From contig JAJXYW010000314.1 of the NCBI GenBank assembly GCA_021780415.1, positions 1 through 5,161 on the forward strand: a stretch of DNA of 5,161 bases, written 5' to 3'. This DNA comes from Acidobacteriota bacterium. Its GTDB lineage: Bacteria > Acidobacteriota > Terriglobia > Terriglobales > Acidobacteriaceae. Each line of letters begins with the position of its first letter. Position 1 is the first letter of the stretch. The notes under the pieces are model-generated. The model was not told the DNA's origin, did not search any database, and saw nothing but the letters and a program-made list of their open reading frames with translations. Positions 1 through 4,477 of the stretch are shown here, piece after piece. A program made the position numbers and the translations under genes.

Positions 1-9
1 CTCTCCCGT

Positions 10-200
<191 letters not shown>

Positions 201-362
201 TCAGATAGTCCAGCGCAAACCGGCCAAAACCGCCCCGAAATAGGCGATTCCGCTGACGAACCACGGAACATCCTCTTTGACCAGGACTGATCCGAGAAAG
301 ACCAGGGAAAAGGTCATTGGAAGGCAGAGAATGGCCCGGCAGGCCTTAACAATCCGGTCCAT
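201..362 (-). CDS. Small two-helix membrane protein, putative holin
   Basis: A 53-aa protein with two hydrophobic segments, about residues 8-28 and 34-50, joined by a short charged turn (KEDVP). The N-terminus is basic (MDRIVKACR), which fits a hairpin with both ends in the cytoplasm, as in class II holins. It is shorter than most of those. The start is chosen because ATG at 362 overlaps the upstream stop (TGATG) and is preceded by GAGG with a 6-nt spacer; an in-frame ATG seven codons upstream lacks that support. It directly follows the Rpf-like gene, and phage holin and endolysin genes are usually adjacent. Holin function is inferred from topology and position, since holins share little sequence. 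It could be another small phage membrane protein. Confidence 0.6.
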   Translation of the reverse strand: MDRIVKACRAILCLPMTFSLVFLGSVLVKEDVPWFVSGIAYFGAVLAGLRWTI

Positions 363-688
363 CAGTAGCCTCGAGCCCAGCATCCGTGCTGGTCCGGGAC
401 GAAGTGGTAGAAGCCGGCGAATCGCTGAGCCGCCCAAATCTGCTGGGTGATCGTCGCCATCGCGGCGGATTTGGGGAAATCCGGTCGGCGGAACTGGTCC
501 CAGGTCGCTTGGACCCATCCCAGCCCCCCGAAGTAGGTGGGGCCATCGACGTGCCATCCGTGACCTCCCTCCTCGCAGACATGGACCTTCATCCATCGGA
601 CGACGGCGGCGTGAGTGACCCTGACGGGGTGGTGGATCGGCACCCATCCGAGTGCCGCCACCACCAGCCAGATCACGCCGGGCTCCAT
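362..688 (-). CDS. Rpf-like transglycosylase, putative lysis protein
   Basis: A 108-aa protein. Residues 38-90 match the resuscitation-promoting-factor fold pattern: CEEGG (C38, E39), an aromatic/Gly stretch TYFGGLGWVQATWDQF (51-66), then ATITQQIWAAQR (78-89). In Rpf proteins the Glu just after this Cys is the catalytic acid that cleaves the glycan backbone of peptidoglycan, so E39 is the candidate. A hydrophobic segment at residues 5-17 could be a signal peptide or anchor, though the N-terminus has no basic residues. The C-terminus is PDQHGCW. The start at 688 gives a 16-nt overlap with the upstream peptidase gene; its ribosome-binding site is weak (GATGGG directly before ATG), so coupling is likely. 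The open frame extends to 868, but that part is antisense-like and overlaps the peptidase gene heavily. Its place between a peptidase and a holin-like gene suggests host-wall lysis. Confidence 0.72.
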   Translation of the reverse strand: MEPGVIWLVVAALGWVPIHHPVRVTHAAVVRWMKVHVCEEGGHGWHVDGPTYFGGLGWVQATWDQFRRPDFPKSAAMATITQQIWAAQRFAGFYHFVPDQHGCWARGY

Positions 689-1326
689 CCCATCGGGGCC
701 TGGGCCTGAAGTCCGTAGGTGGAGATGAACTTCGGCTGGATCTTCATAAGAGTCCCCCAGGTGACGCCGTAGAACCATCCGTCGTAGCCAACGAGGGCTA
801 TCTCGTGGTAGCCAACGATCTTCGATCCGCTGACGACGGTCCAGGGCTTGCGCGGCCAGACGGTCCACTGACGCTCCGCCGACTCGGGAAGGGCCAGCTC
901 GAGAAGAACCGCCTTCTCCTCGGCGATGGCTGAACGAAGCCCCGAGAAGTCGTGAGGCTCGATGTTCTGGTATCCCATCGTCTTGTAGCCGAAGAGCCCG
1001 TTAGGACGCATCGTCCAGTCCTCCACGATTGACGGATCGCTCCCTAAGTCCTTCCCGCCGTCGTAGTCGCGCTCGTAGACGTGGTAGGGATCGACCACCT
1101 GGGCGGTGGTGAACCTCACGTTGGGATCATCGGCCTGTATCGCGTGAGCGGTGGCCGCGAACACGCAGTCTCCGAACAGGAGGTTTCCGAGAGGCTGCCA
1201 CGGAACCGCAGGCGGTAATACCTTCGTTGGCGCTACCCCGGCAACCCTTTGGGGGTAGACCCTCCCGTCGCTCCTCTCCTGCCTTCCGGTGGGAAGAATG
1301 GTCTTGTGGCCTAGATGAATGTTCAT
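673..1326 (-). CDS. Papain-like (C1/C39-type) cysteine peptidase homologue
   Basis: A 217-aa protein. GDCVFAATAHAIQ (52-64) carries the candidate nucleophile C54 at the head of a helix. GYHEIALVGYDGWFYGVTWG (172-191) resembles the papain His region (GHAVxxVGY) and the following NSWG; H174 is the candidate base. The Asn that completes the papain triad would fall at V188, so that residue is not conserved here. I recall a phage and bacterial family with the same GDCxxAAxxH...HAVxxVGY...TWG order. The start at 1326 forms an ATGA 4-nt overlap with the upstream stop and has GGGAG eight bases upstream. No signal peptide is visible. The product could cleave peptidoglycan cross-bridges alongside the Rpf-like protein, or process or cleave a protein. 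Fold assignment is fairly sure; substrate is unknown. Confidence 0.68.
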   Translation of the reverse strand: MNIHLGHKTILPTGRQERSDGRVYPQRVAGVAPTKVLPPAVPWQPLGNLLFGDCVFAATAHAIQADDPNVRFTTAQVVDPYHVYERDYDGGKDLGSDPSIVEDWTMRPNGLFGYKTMGYQNIEPHDFSGLRSAIAEEKAVLLELALPESAERQWTVWPRKPWTVVSGSKIVGYHEIALVGYDGWFYGVTWGTLMKIQPKFISTYGLQAQAPMGWSPA

Positions 1327-1625
1327 AGGTGTTGCTCCCTCAACTCGAATACGTCTCTCAACTCGGGCTCGTTCTCCATCAGCATGCGGCTGTAGAAGGC
1401 GCGGTAATTGTTGTTCAACTTGAACTCTTCATCCTTAGTCGTCATCGCCGACCACCTCAATACCTCGAAGAGCATTCCCATGCCGATACGAGAGTGACCG
1501 TTCGCCACGAGCTCGAGGCTCATGTAACGCAGTCTCTCATACACGTGGGGATTCTCCCGGTGGAACTCCTCGAACCTCTCCCGAGGGGTGAGGATAGGTT
1601 CTACGTCGAAGAGGGTCATCCCCAT
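1323..1625 (-). CDS. Conserved phage protein of unknown function
   Basis: A 100-aa soluble, mostly helical, charged protein. The pattern FEEFHRENPHVYERL (18-32), then a Gly-rich turn, FEVLRWSAMTT, FKLNNNYRAFYSRMLMENEPEL and a closing F-E-x-R recalls a small conserved family found in phages and bacteria that has no assigned function, as far as I know. Two starts are possible. ATG at 1625 overlaps the upstream gene by 10 nt and has CAGG six bases before it. ATG at 1619 would give an ATGA 4-nt overlap but only GGGG directly in front. I list the longer form. Its stop overlaps the peptidase start by 4 nt. I see no catalytic motif. Confidence 0.75.
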   Translation of the reverse strand: MGMTLFDVEPILTPRERFEEFHRENPHVYERLRYMSLELVANGHSRIGMGMLFEVLRWSAMTTKDEEFKLNNNYRAFYSRMLMENEPELRDVFELREQHL

Positions 1626-1975
1626 GAGTGCCTGACCAATCCCAATGATTGCGCCGCATGGGGCTCTCCCTCCACGGGCTCGTAGGTGGCCTCGAAGATG
1701 TCGGGCTTGCAGGGGTAGAACTCGCCCTGGACACCGCGAATCACGAAATCACCAGGCTCGGCGCGGATGTCGCCCTCTAGGCTGCGAATCCACAGATGCG
1801 ACTCTGGTTCGCCACGACGACCGAGGCCATAGTGCGTTCTCCCCGCTGACTCTGGCCATCCGAAGTACGCCCGGTTCAACCCCGTGAACGTCAGAATCTC
1901 TTTTAGGTTCTCGCCCGTCCACTGAATCGCCTCGACCACAACCGGCTTCTTGCGGTACCTCTTAGCCTCACTCAT
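1616..1975 (-). CDS. Conserved phage protein, KPVVVEA / GEFYPCKPDIF family
   Basis: A 119-aa protein. RYRKKPVVVEAIQWTGEN (6-23) and SLEGDIRAEPGDFVIRGVQGEFYPCKPDIFEATYE (65-99) are signatures of a very widespread small phage and prophage protein with no established function. The PGDFVIRGVQGEFYPC part looks like paired beta strands. The family normally ends near TYE; here the tail continues as PVEGEPHAAQSLGLVRHSWG (100-119), produced by reading through a repeated gene-junction sequence (see 1657-1675). The start at 1975 has AGAGGAG four bases upstream and overlaps the previous stop by 8 nt (ATGAGTGA). The open frame extends to 2050, but that part lies inside the previous gene. Confidence 0.85.
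   Translation of the reverse strand: MSEAKRYRKKPVVVEAIQWTGENLKEILTFTGLNRAYFGWPESAGRTHYGLGRRGEPESHLWIRSLEGDIRAEPGDFVIRGVQGEFYPCKPDIFEATYEPVEGEPHAAQSLGLVRHSWG
1657..1675 (-). repeat. Rearranged fourth copy of the gene-junction sequence
   Basis: On the minus strand this reads GTGGAGGGAGAGCCCCATG, differing at one base from the junction at 2149-2172 over 19 nt. The AGTGA that normally follows the ATG is absent, so the upstream gene does not stop here and reads on for 13 more codons. An inverted copy of the core, CCCCATGAGTG, lies on the plus strand at 1620-1630. The pair CCCCATG (1620-1626) and CATGGGG (1657-1663) thus flanks exactly 30 bp. This is either a decayed junction or the result of a small inversion. 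Confidence 0.7.
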
Positions 1976-1991
1976 GGGGCTCCTCTGTCTC
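1968..1991 (-). promoter_or_regulatory. Junction cassette 3: RBS, start and overlapping stop
   Basis: Minus strand: GAGACAGAGGAG followed by CCCCATGAGTGA. It supplies the Shine-Dalgarno sequence for the gene starting at 1975, its ATG, and the TGA of the gene ending at 1968. It matches the junction at 2747-2770 at 22 of 24 positions. Confidence 0.85.
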
Positions 1992-2156
1992 CACATAGAA
2001 TCCGAATACGTCTGATTCATCCACCGTGAAGGGAAGATTGTCATCGACAACGCGATAGCGGACCACGTGTTCCACGCCTTGCACTTCGCATACGAGGGGC
2101 GGTCCGAAATCCGCCCTAATCATTACGCGGTCGCCAATCTTGTATTTGTCACTCAT
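1968..2156 (-). CDS. Small beta-rich phage protein, SH3/KOW-like
   Basis: A 62-aa acidic protein. KYKIGDRVMIRADFGPPLVCEVQGVE followed by YRVVDDNLPFTVDESDVFGF has the alternating strand pattern and GDxV turn of small SH3-like or KOW-like barrels, with a closing V-D-E-S-D element. This is a fold guess rather than a family match. It ends in EEPHE, the tail created by the repeated junction. The start at 2156 overlaps the previous stop by 8 nt and follows a purine-rich GGAGGGGGAG. It is probably an accessory protein; function is unknown. Confidence 0.7.
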   Translation of the reverse strand: MSDKYKIGDRVMIRADFGPPLVCEVQGVEHVVRYRVVDDNLPFTVDESDVFGFYVETEEPHE

Positions 2157-2172
2157 GGGGCTCCCCCTCCAC
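2149..2172 (-). promoter_or_regulatory. Junction cassette 2: RBS, start and overlapping stop
   Basis: Minus strand: GTGGAGGGGGAG followed by CCCCATGAGTGA. It gives the ribosome-binding site and ATG (2156) of the 62-aa gene and the stop (2149) of the 201-aa gene. Its left half matches the rearranged copy at 1657-1675 rather than the other two cassettes, so the copies fall into two pairs. Confidence 0.85.
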
Positions 2173-2754
2173 TGGGCCGCGCCGCATGAAGAACGGCAAA
2201 ACGCCGCTCCAGTAGTCGCGTGCAGGCACGGTCACGTATTCGTCCGTCGCGAAGTCGAAGCGGCGGCTCATCAGAACGCGCTCGTTCCACAGGCGTACGA
2301 ACTCATCTTGCTGCTCCGATGACAAGTGCTGGTAGTAGAACTTGGGCGCGTGGTCCATCCGCACCGGCTCGCGGGATGACATCTCTTCGACGTACGCCTT
2401 GTAGGATTTGTCGGTCGCCCCGATGGGGGAGCCAGAGCGCACCTGAGCCATGAACTCGTCCGGGTGAATCGAGCCGCAGTACGAGCAGGTGAGCACGTCG
2501 TCGTCTCGGATGTAGCGCCACTCGCTCTCGCCTCCGTCTGGGTGCTGGAACATCTCACCGCTGCGAGGGCAATGCTGCTTGATGGGTCCTCCCGCCGCCT
2601 CGGTGCGTGCACGTCCACGCGCGGCCATCTCTTCGTGGCGCTCGTCGGCGTGAACCCGACACAGCGCAATGTTGCGCTTCGTGCGGTCCTCGTTGATGGC
2701 GGTGCCGAACATGCATGCCCGGTCATCGCACTTATCGCACTTGGTTTCACTCAT
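2149..2754 (-). CDS. Conserved phage protein with two putative zinc sites
   Basis: A 201-aa protein. The first metal site is likely C6, C9 (CDKC), C32 and H35 (CRVH). The second is built around C62 and LTCSYCGSIHPDEF (C90, C93, possibly H97). The segment CSYCGSIHPDEF...GATDKSYKAYV, then KFYYQHLSSEQQDEFVRLWNE and a C-terminal LPFF, resembles a phage protein I recall as CSYCGSLxPDxF...KFYFQHL...LPFF; its function is not established. The tail GPVEGEPHE after LPFF comes from the repeated junction. The start at 2754 has AGGAG six bases upstream and overlaps the previous stop by 8 nt. It may bind nucleic acid or protein through its zinc sites, but no evidence here distinguishes these. Confidence 0.82.
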   Translation of the reverse strand: MSETKCDKCDDRACMFGTAINEDRTKRNIALCRVHADERHEEMAARGRARTEAAGGPIKQHCPRSGEMFQHPDGGESEWRYIRDDDVLTCSYCGSIHPDEFMAQVRSGSPIGATDKSYKAYVEEMSSREPVRMDHAPKFYYQHLSSEQQDEFVRLWNERVLMSRRFDFATDEYVTVPARDYWSGVLPFFMRRGPVEGEPHE

Positions 2755-2770
2755 GGGGCTCTCCTGTCTC
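2747..2770 (-). promoter_or_regulatory. Junction cassette 1: RBS, start and overlapping stop
   Basis: Minus strand: GAGACAGGAGAG followed by CCCCATGAGTGA. It contains AGGAG six bases before the ATG at 2754, and the stop of the 133-aa gene at 2747. The core GAGCCCCATGAGTGA is identical in cassettes 1, 2 and 3. It also resembles, from memory, the start-associated sequence GGGATAGGAGCCC reported upstream of genes in Cluster K mycobacteriophages. Confidence 0.85.
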
Positions 2771-3148
2771 TAGGGCCGCGTCGTGCGAAAGCATCAGACC
2801 TACGTCGTCCTGCGCCTGCATGTAGCCGCCCTTGAAGATGGCAGAGCCGGACGCGCTCGGCGCACGGGTCCATTCCATGAGCCGATGCCTAAGTACCCGA
2901 CTCGCCGTTTCCAGCCTCTCCACCCGCGCCTCGGCCCGCTCTAGGCGGTCCAGGAGGTCGGTCGTGTCTGACTTCAGCGGGAAGGTCGTCATCAACACCA
3001 TCGACATTTCGGAATAGTCTCTCCCGCAGCCCAAATCACACCACGCCGGACCGTTATGCAAAGACGGCCCACAATGTGAACACGACCACACCCAGCATTG
3101 CTGTGCCCCCTCGACCCGCGCTCGGATTTCCTCTAGGCGGTCAGTCAT
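2747..3148 (-). CDS. Hypothetical protein with Cys cluster and coiled coil
   Basis: A 133-aa protein that I do not recognise as a named family. Residues 18-41 hold five Cys (C18, C23, C26, C37, C41) in a CSHC...CDLGC arrangement, which suggests a zinc ribbon. Residues about 60-92 ([28 protein letters not shown]) form a clear heptad-like coiled coil, so an oligomer is likely. The tail is TGEPHE, encoded by the repeated junction. The start at 3148 overlaps the upstream stop by 1 nt (TGATG), with only a weak purine run (GGAAAGTGGG) upstream, so translation probably depends on coupling. The open frame reaches 3607, but that part is the off-frame reading of the 12-bp repeat in the previous gene. 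Confidence 0.72.
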   Translation of the reverse strand: MTDRLEEIRARVEGAQQCWVWSCSHCGPSLHNGPAWCDLGCGRDYSEMSMVLMTTFPLKSDTTDLLDRLERAEARVERLETASRVLRHRLMEWTRAPSASGSAIFKGGYMQAQDDVGLMLSHDAALETGEPHE

Positions 3149-3792
3149 CAGTACCCACTTTCCAGTCGCACGACGAGCCAGTTGGAGTATTTGGCTCGAG
3201 CGGCGTCCCGAGCGGCGTCCCGAGCGGCGTCCCGAGCGGCGTCCCGAGCGGCGTCCCGAGCGGCGTCCCGAGCGGCGTCCCGAGCGGCGTCCCGAGCGGC
3301 GGCCCCAGCGGCGTCCCGAGTGGCGTCCCAAGCGGCGGCCCAAGCGGCGGCCCGAGCGGCGGCCCGAGCGGCGGCCAACTCCCCCTGTGTGGCCTCCCCC
3401 ACGGCGTAAAGGCGAGCGACGCGAATGGCCTCGACGCTGCGGGGGTCGGGGCTCTCCACGAGCGAGAGGGCGTCCTCGGCGCAGTCGGCGGCGAAGAGTC
3501 GCAGGTTCTCCTCGGTCGTCACCCCCGCCAGAGAGACGAGGCGCATGCGCTCGGAGCAGAACTTGTCGGCACCGTGAACGACTCGACCGCCGTACTCGAC
3601 CCACCACAACTCGGCGCCGATGGTGTCGGGCAGGTGGGCGAGCACGTCCTTCTCCTCCATCGCGTGCCAGCCGGACTCACAGAGCATCGGCGTCTCGGGG
3701 TGCGTCCACTCGCCTACCGCGACGGGCCAGGTCGCCCTCTGAGTGGGCGTCGTCAACCCCGGCCGCATCCATTTGTAGGCGTTCTTGCTCAC
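3148..3792 (-). CDS. Phage protein with C-terminal Ala/Arg/Asp repeats
   Basis: A 214-aa protein. The N-terminal 130 residues (YKWMRPG at 6-12, CESGWHAM at 38-45, ELWWVEYGG at 61-69, [12 protein letters not shown] at 98-109, [15 protein letters not shown]) resemble a common phage protein of unknown function that is often followed by Ala-rich repeats. Residues about 140-199 are 15 four-residue units: degenerate [12 protein letters not shown] forms first, then eight identical DAAR units. With D and R spaced i to i+3 this should form one long charged alpha helix. It closes with [15 protein letters not shown]. The start is GTG at 3792, four bases overlapping the previous stop (GTGA), with a strong AAGGAGG just upstream. 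The role is unknown; a spacer or protein-interaction helix is possible. Confidence 0.82.
   Translation of the reverse strand: MSKNAYKWMRPGLTTPTQRATWPVAVGEWTHPETPMLCESGWHAMEEKDVLAHLPDTIGAELWWVEYGGRVVHGADKFCSERMRLVSLAGVTTEENLRLFAADCAEDALSLVESPDPRSVEAIRVARLYAVGEATQGELAAARAAARAAAWAAAWDATRDAAGAAARDAARDAARDAARDAARDAARDAARDAARDAARAKYSNWLVVRLESGY
3197..3376. repeat. 12-bp coding tandem repeat, 15 units
   Basis: The plus-strand unit is CGAGCGGCGTCC. Eight exact copies run from 3197 to 3292, followed by seven imperfect copies to 3376. The period is a multiple of three, so slippage keeps the reading frame and changes the helix length in four-residue steps. Exact copies lie at the 3' end of the gene and diverged ones toward its 5' side, which suggests recent expansion from the 3' end. 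There are no spacers. Confidence 0.95.
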
Positions 3793-4082
3793 TCCCCCTC
3801 CTTCTCAGCGGCCAGCGCGGTGCGGCAGGCGGCGGCGAGGCGCCCCGTTCGGTGCCCGTAGCCGTCAAGTGCCGCGAACCCCTCTGCATCCTCCCGGCTC
3901 AACTCCACCGTCACGGTGTCGGGGATGGGGGAACAGTCGGACGACCGCTCTAGCCATACGTAGTTGTCCCTGTCGCGCACCAAGATGTCGGTCCCGTACC
4001 GGTCGGGCTCGAACACGGCCGCCACGGTCACCTCTAACCCATTCGCGTTCCGCACCCTCTGTCCCACGGTGAACTCAGTCAC
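3789..4082 (-). CDS. Hypothetical 97-aa protein, beta-rich N-terminus
   Basis: I do not recognise a named family. The first half (FTVGQRVRNANGLEVTVAAVF...ILVRDRDNYVWLERS) has the GxxV turn and strand spacing of a small SH3-like barrel. The second half (DTVTVELSREDAEGFAALDGYG...[17 protein letters not shown]) has one strand and then helices, and recalls a region seen in other phage proteins. I chose GTG at 4082: it has GGAGG five bases upstream and overlaps the previous stop by 8 nt (GTGACTGA), the same overlap length as the ATGAGTGA junctions. An ATG at 4127 is also in frame, but it would sit wholly inside the 35-aa gene. Confidence 0.68.
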   Translation of the reverse strand: MTEFTVGQRVRNANGLEVTVAAVFEPDRYGTDILVRDRDNYVWLERSSDCSPIPDTVTVELSREDAEGFAALDGYGHRTGRLAAACRTALAAEKEGE

Positions 4083-4182
4083 GGTCCCTCCACTCCAAGA
4101 ACATCTCCACAATGGTTCCGATCCCAATGATGAGGAACGCCGGTCCCACTACTAACAACGCAACTTCAAGGTAGGAGATCAT
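4075..4182 (-). CDS. 35-aa single-pass membrane peptide
   Basis: A short frame that bridges the otherwise empty space between two genes. It encodes one hydrophobic helix, about residues 5-27 (LEVALLVVGPAFLIIGIGTIVEM), then a charged tail EWRDRD. ATG at 4182 overlaps the previous stop by 4 nt (ATGA) and is preceded by AAGGA with a 6-nt spacer. Its stop overlaps the next start by 8 nt. The fit at both ends and the clean hydrophobic profile support a real gene. Function is unknown; small phage membrane peptides can act in lysis, superinfection exclusion or membrane anchoring. Confidence 0.7.
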   Translation of the reverse strand: MISYLEVALLVVGPAFLIIGIGTIVEMFLEWRDRD

Positions 4183-4322
4183 CGGTAGTCCTTCAGCCTC
4201 ACGATCTTCTCCTCGGCTCGCTTCTCGGCGCGGTCCATCCGGTGCCGCTCCCGGCCTTCTCCGTGGGCCTCTCCCAGCTTGTAGAGGGTGATGCCGATGA
4301 GGATGAGCAGGACGACGGTCAT
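4179..4322 (-). CDS. 47-aa membrane protein with charged helical tail
   Basis: An N-terminal hydrophobic segment (about residues 2-16, TVVLLILIGITLYKL) is followed by a strongly charged helix (GEAHGEGRERHRMDRAEKRAEEKI...). This suggests a single-pass anchor with a basic cytoplasmic tail. The start at 4322 overlaps the previous stop by 4 nt (ATGA) and has CAGGGAG upstream. An in-frame ATG at 4394 is rejected because it lies deep inside the preceding gene. It neighbours a second membrane peptide. I recognise no family. Confidence 0.7.
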   Translation of the reverse strand: MTVVLLILIGITLYKLGEAHGEGRERHRMDRAEKRAEEKIVRLKDYR

Positions 4323-4477
4323 CGCTTCTCCCTGAAGAGCATGGTTCCGATCACGGTCACGTCGCAGGGCCACGGCTCGTTGCAGCACCGGCAAAAACCG
4401 TCAGACATCTTGTGACGCCGGCAGATCACGTCGATCCCCGCGAGGTCCGGCGAGACGTTCACTTCCCTTGTAAGCAT
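4319..4477 (-). CDS. 52-aa Cys-rich protein, putative zinc binder
   Basis: The core is CRRHKMSDGFCRCCNEPWPCDV (about residues 19-40), with C19, H22, C29, C31, C32 and C38. A similar C..H....G.C..C...WPC pattern occurs, as I recall, in small proteins of actinobacteria and their phages. A structural zinc site is likely; function is unknown. The start at 4477 has AAGGAG six bases upstream and lies 19 nt inside the previous gene. The frame is open to 4546, but no ribosome-binding site supports a longer form. Confidence 0.7.
   Translation of the reverse strand: MLTREVNVSPDLAGIDVICRRHKMSDGFCRCCNEPWPCDVTVIGTMLFREKR

Noticed and set aside
363..647. Longer form of the holin-like gene starting at 647
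   Set aside because: The added residues overlap almost the whole Rpf-like gene and are Pro/Arg-rich shadow sequence. ATG 362 has its own ribosome-binding site.
689..868. N-terminal extension of the Rpf-like gene
   Set aside because: The extra 60 residues overlap the peptidase gene, are Arg-rich and look like an off-frame reading. The hydrophobic segment begins right after ATG 688.
386..933. Plus-strand frames over the lysis genes
   Set aside because: They are antisense to genes with clear domain motifs, and have no ribosome-binding site or recognisable product.
1537..1734. Minus-strand 65-aa frame starting through the fourth junction
   Set aside because: It overlaps two well-supported genes and has no family-like pattern. 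Its internal ATG at 1659 is probably a relic of the junction cassette.
3197..3376. CRISPR-like array
   Set aside because: The units are 12 bp, directly abutting and coding, with no spacers.
3149..3607. Minus-strand extension of the 133-aa gene with a [11 protein letters not shown] domain
   Set aside because: This is the off-frame reading of the same repeat. ATG at 3148 forms a TGATG overlap with the upstream stop, which is the pattern expected in this operon.
3076..3861. Plus-strand frame encoding a collagen-like GVPSG repeat protein
   Set aside because: It is the antisense reading of the 12-bp repeat in the 214-aa gene. A stop-free repeat keeps all frames open. It has no good ribosome-binding site and conflicts with well-supported overlapping minus-strand genes.
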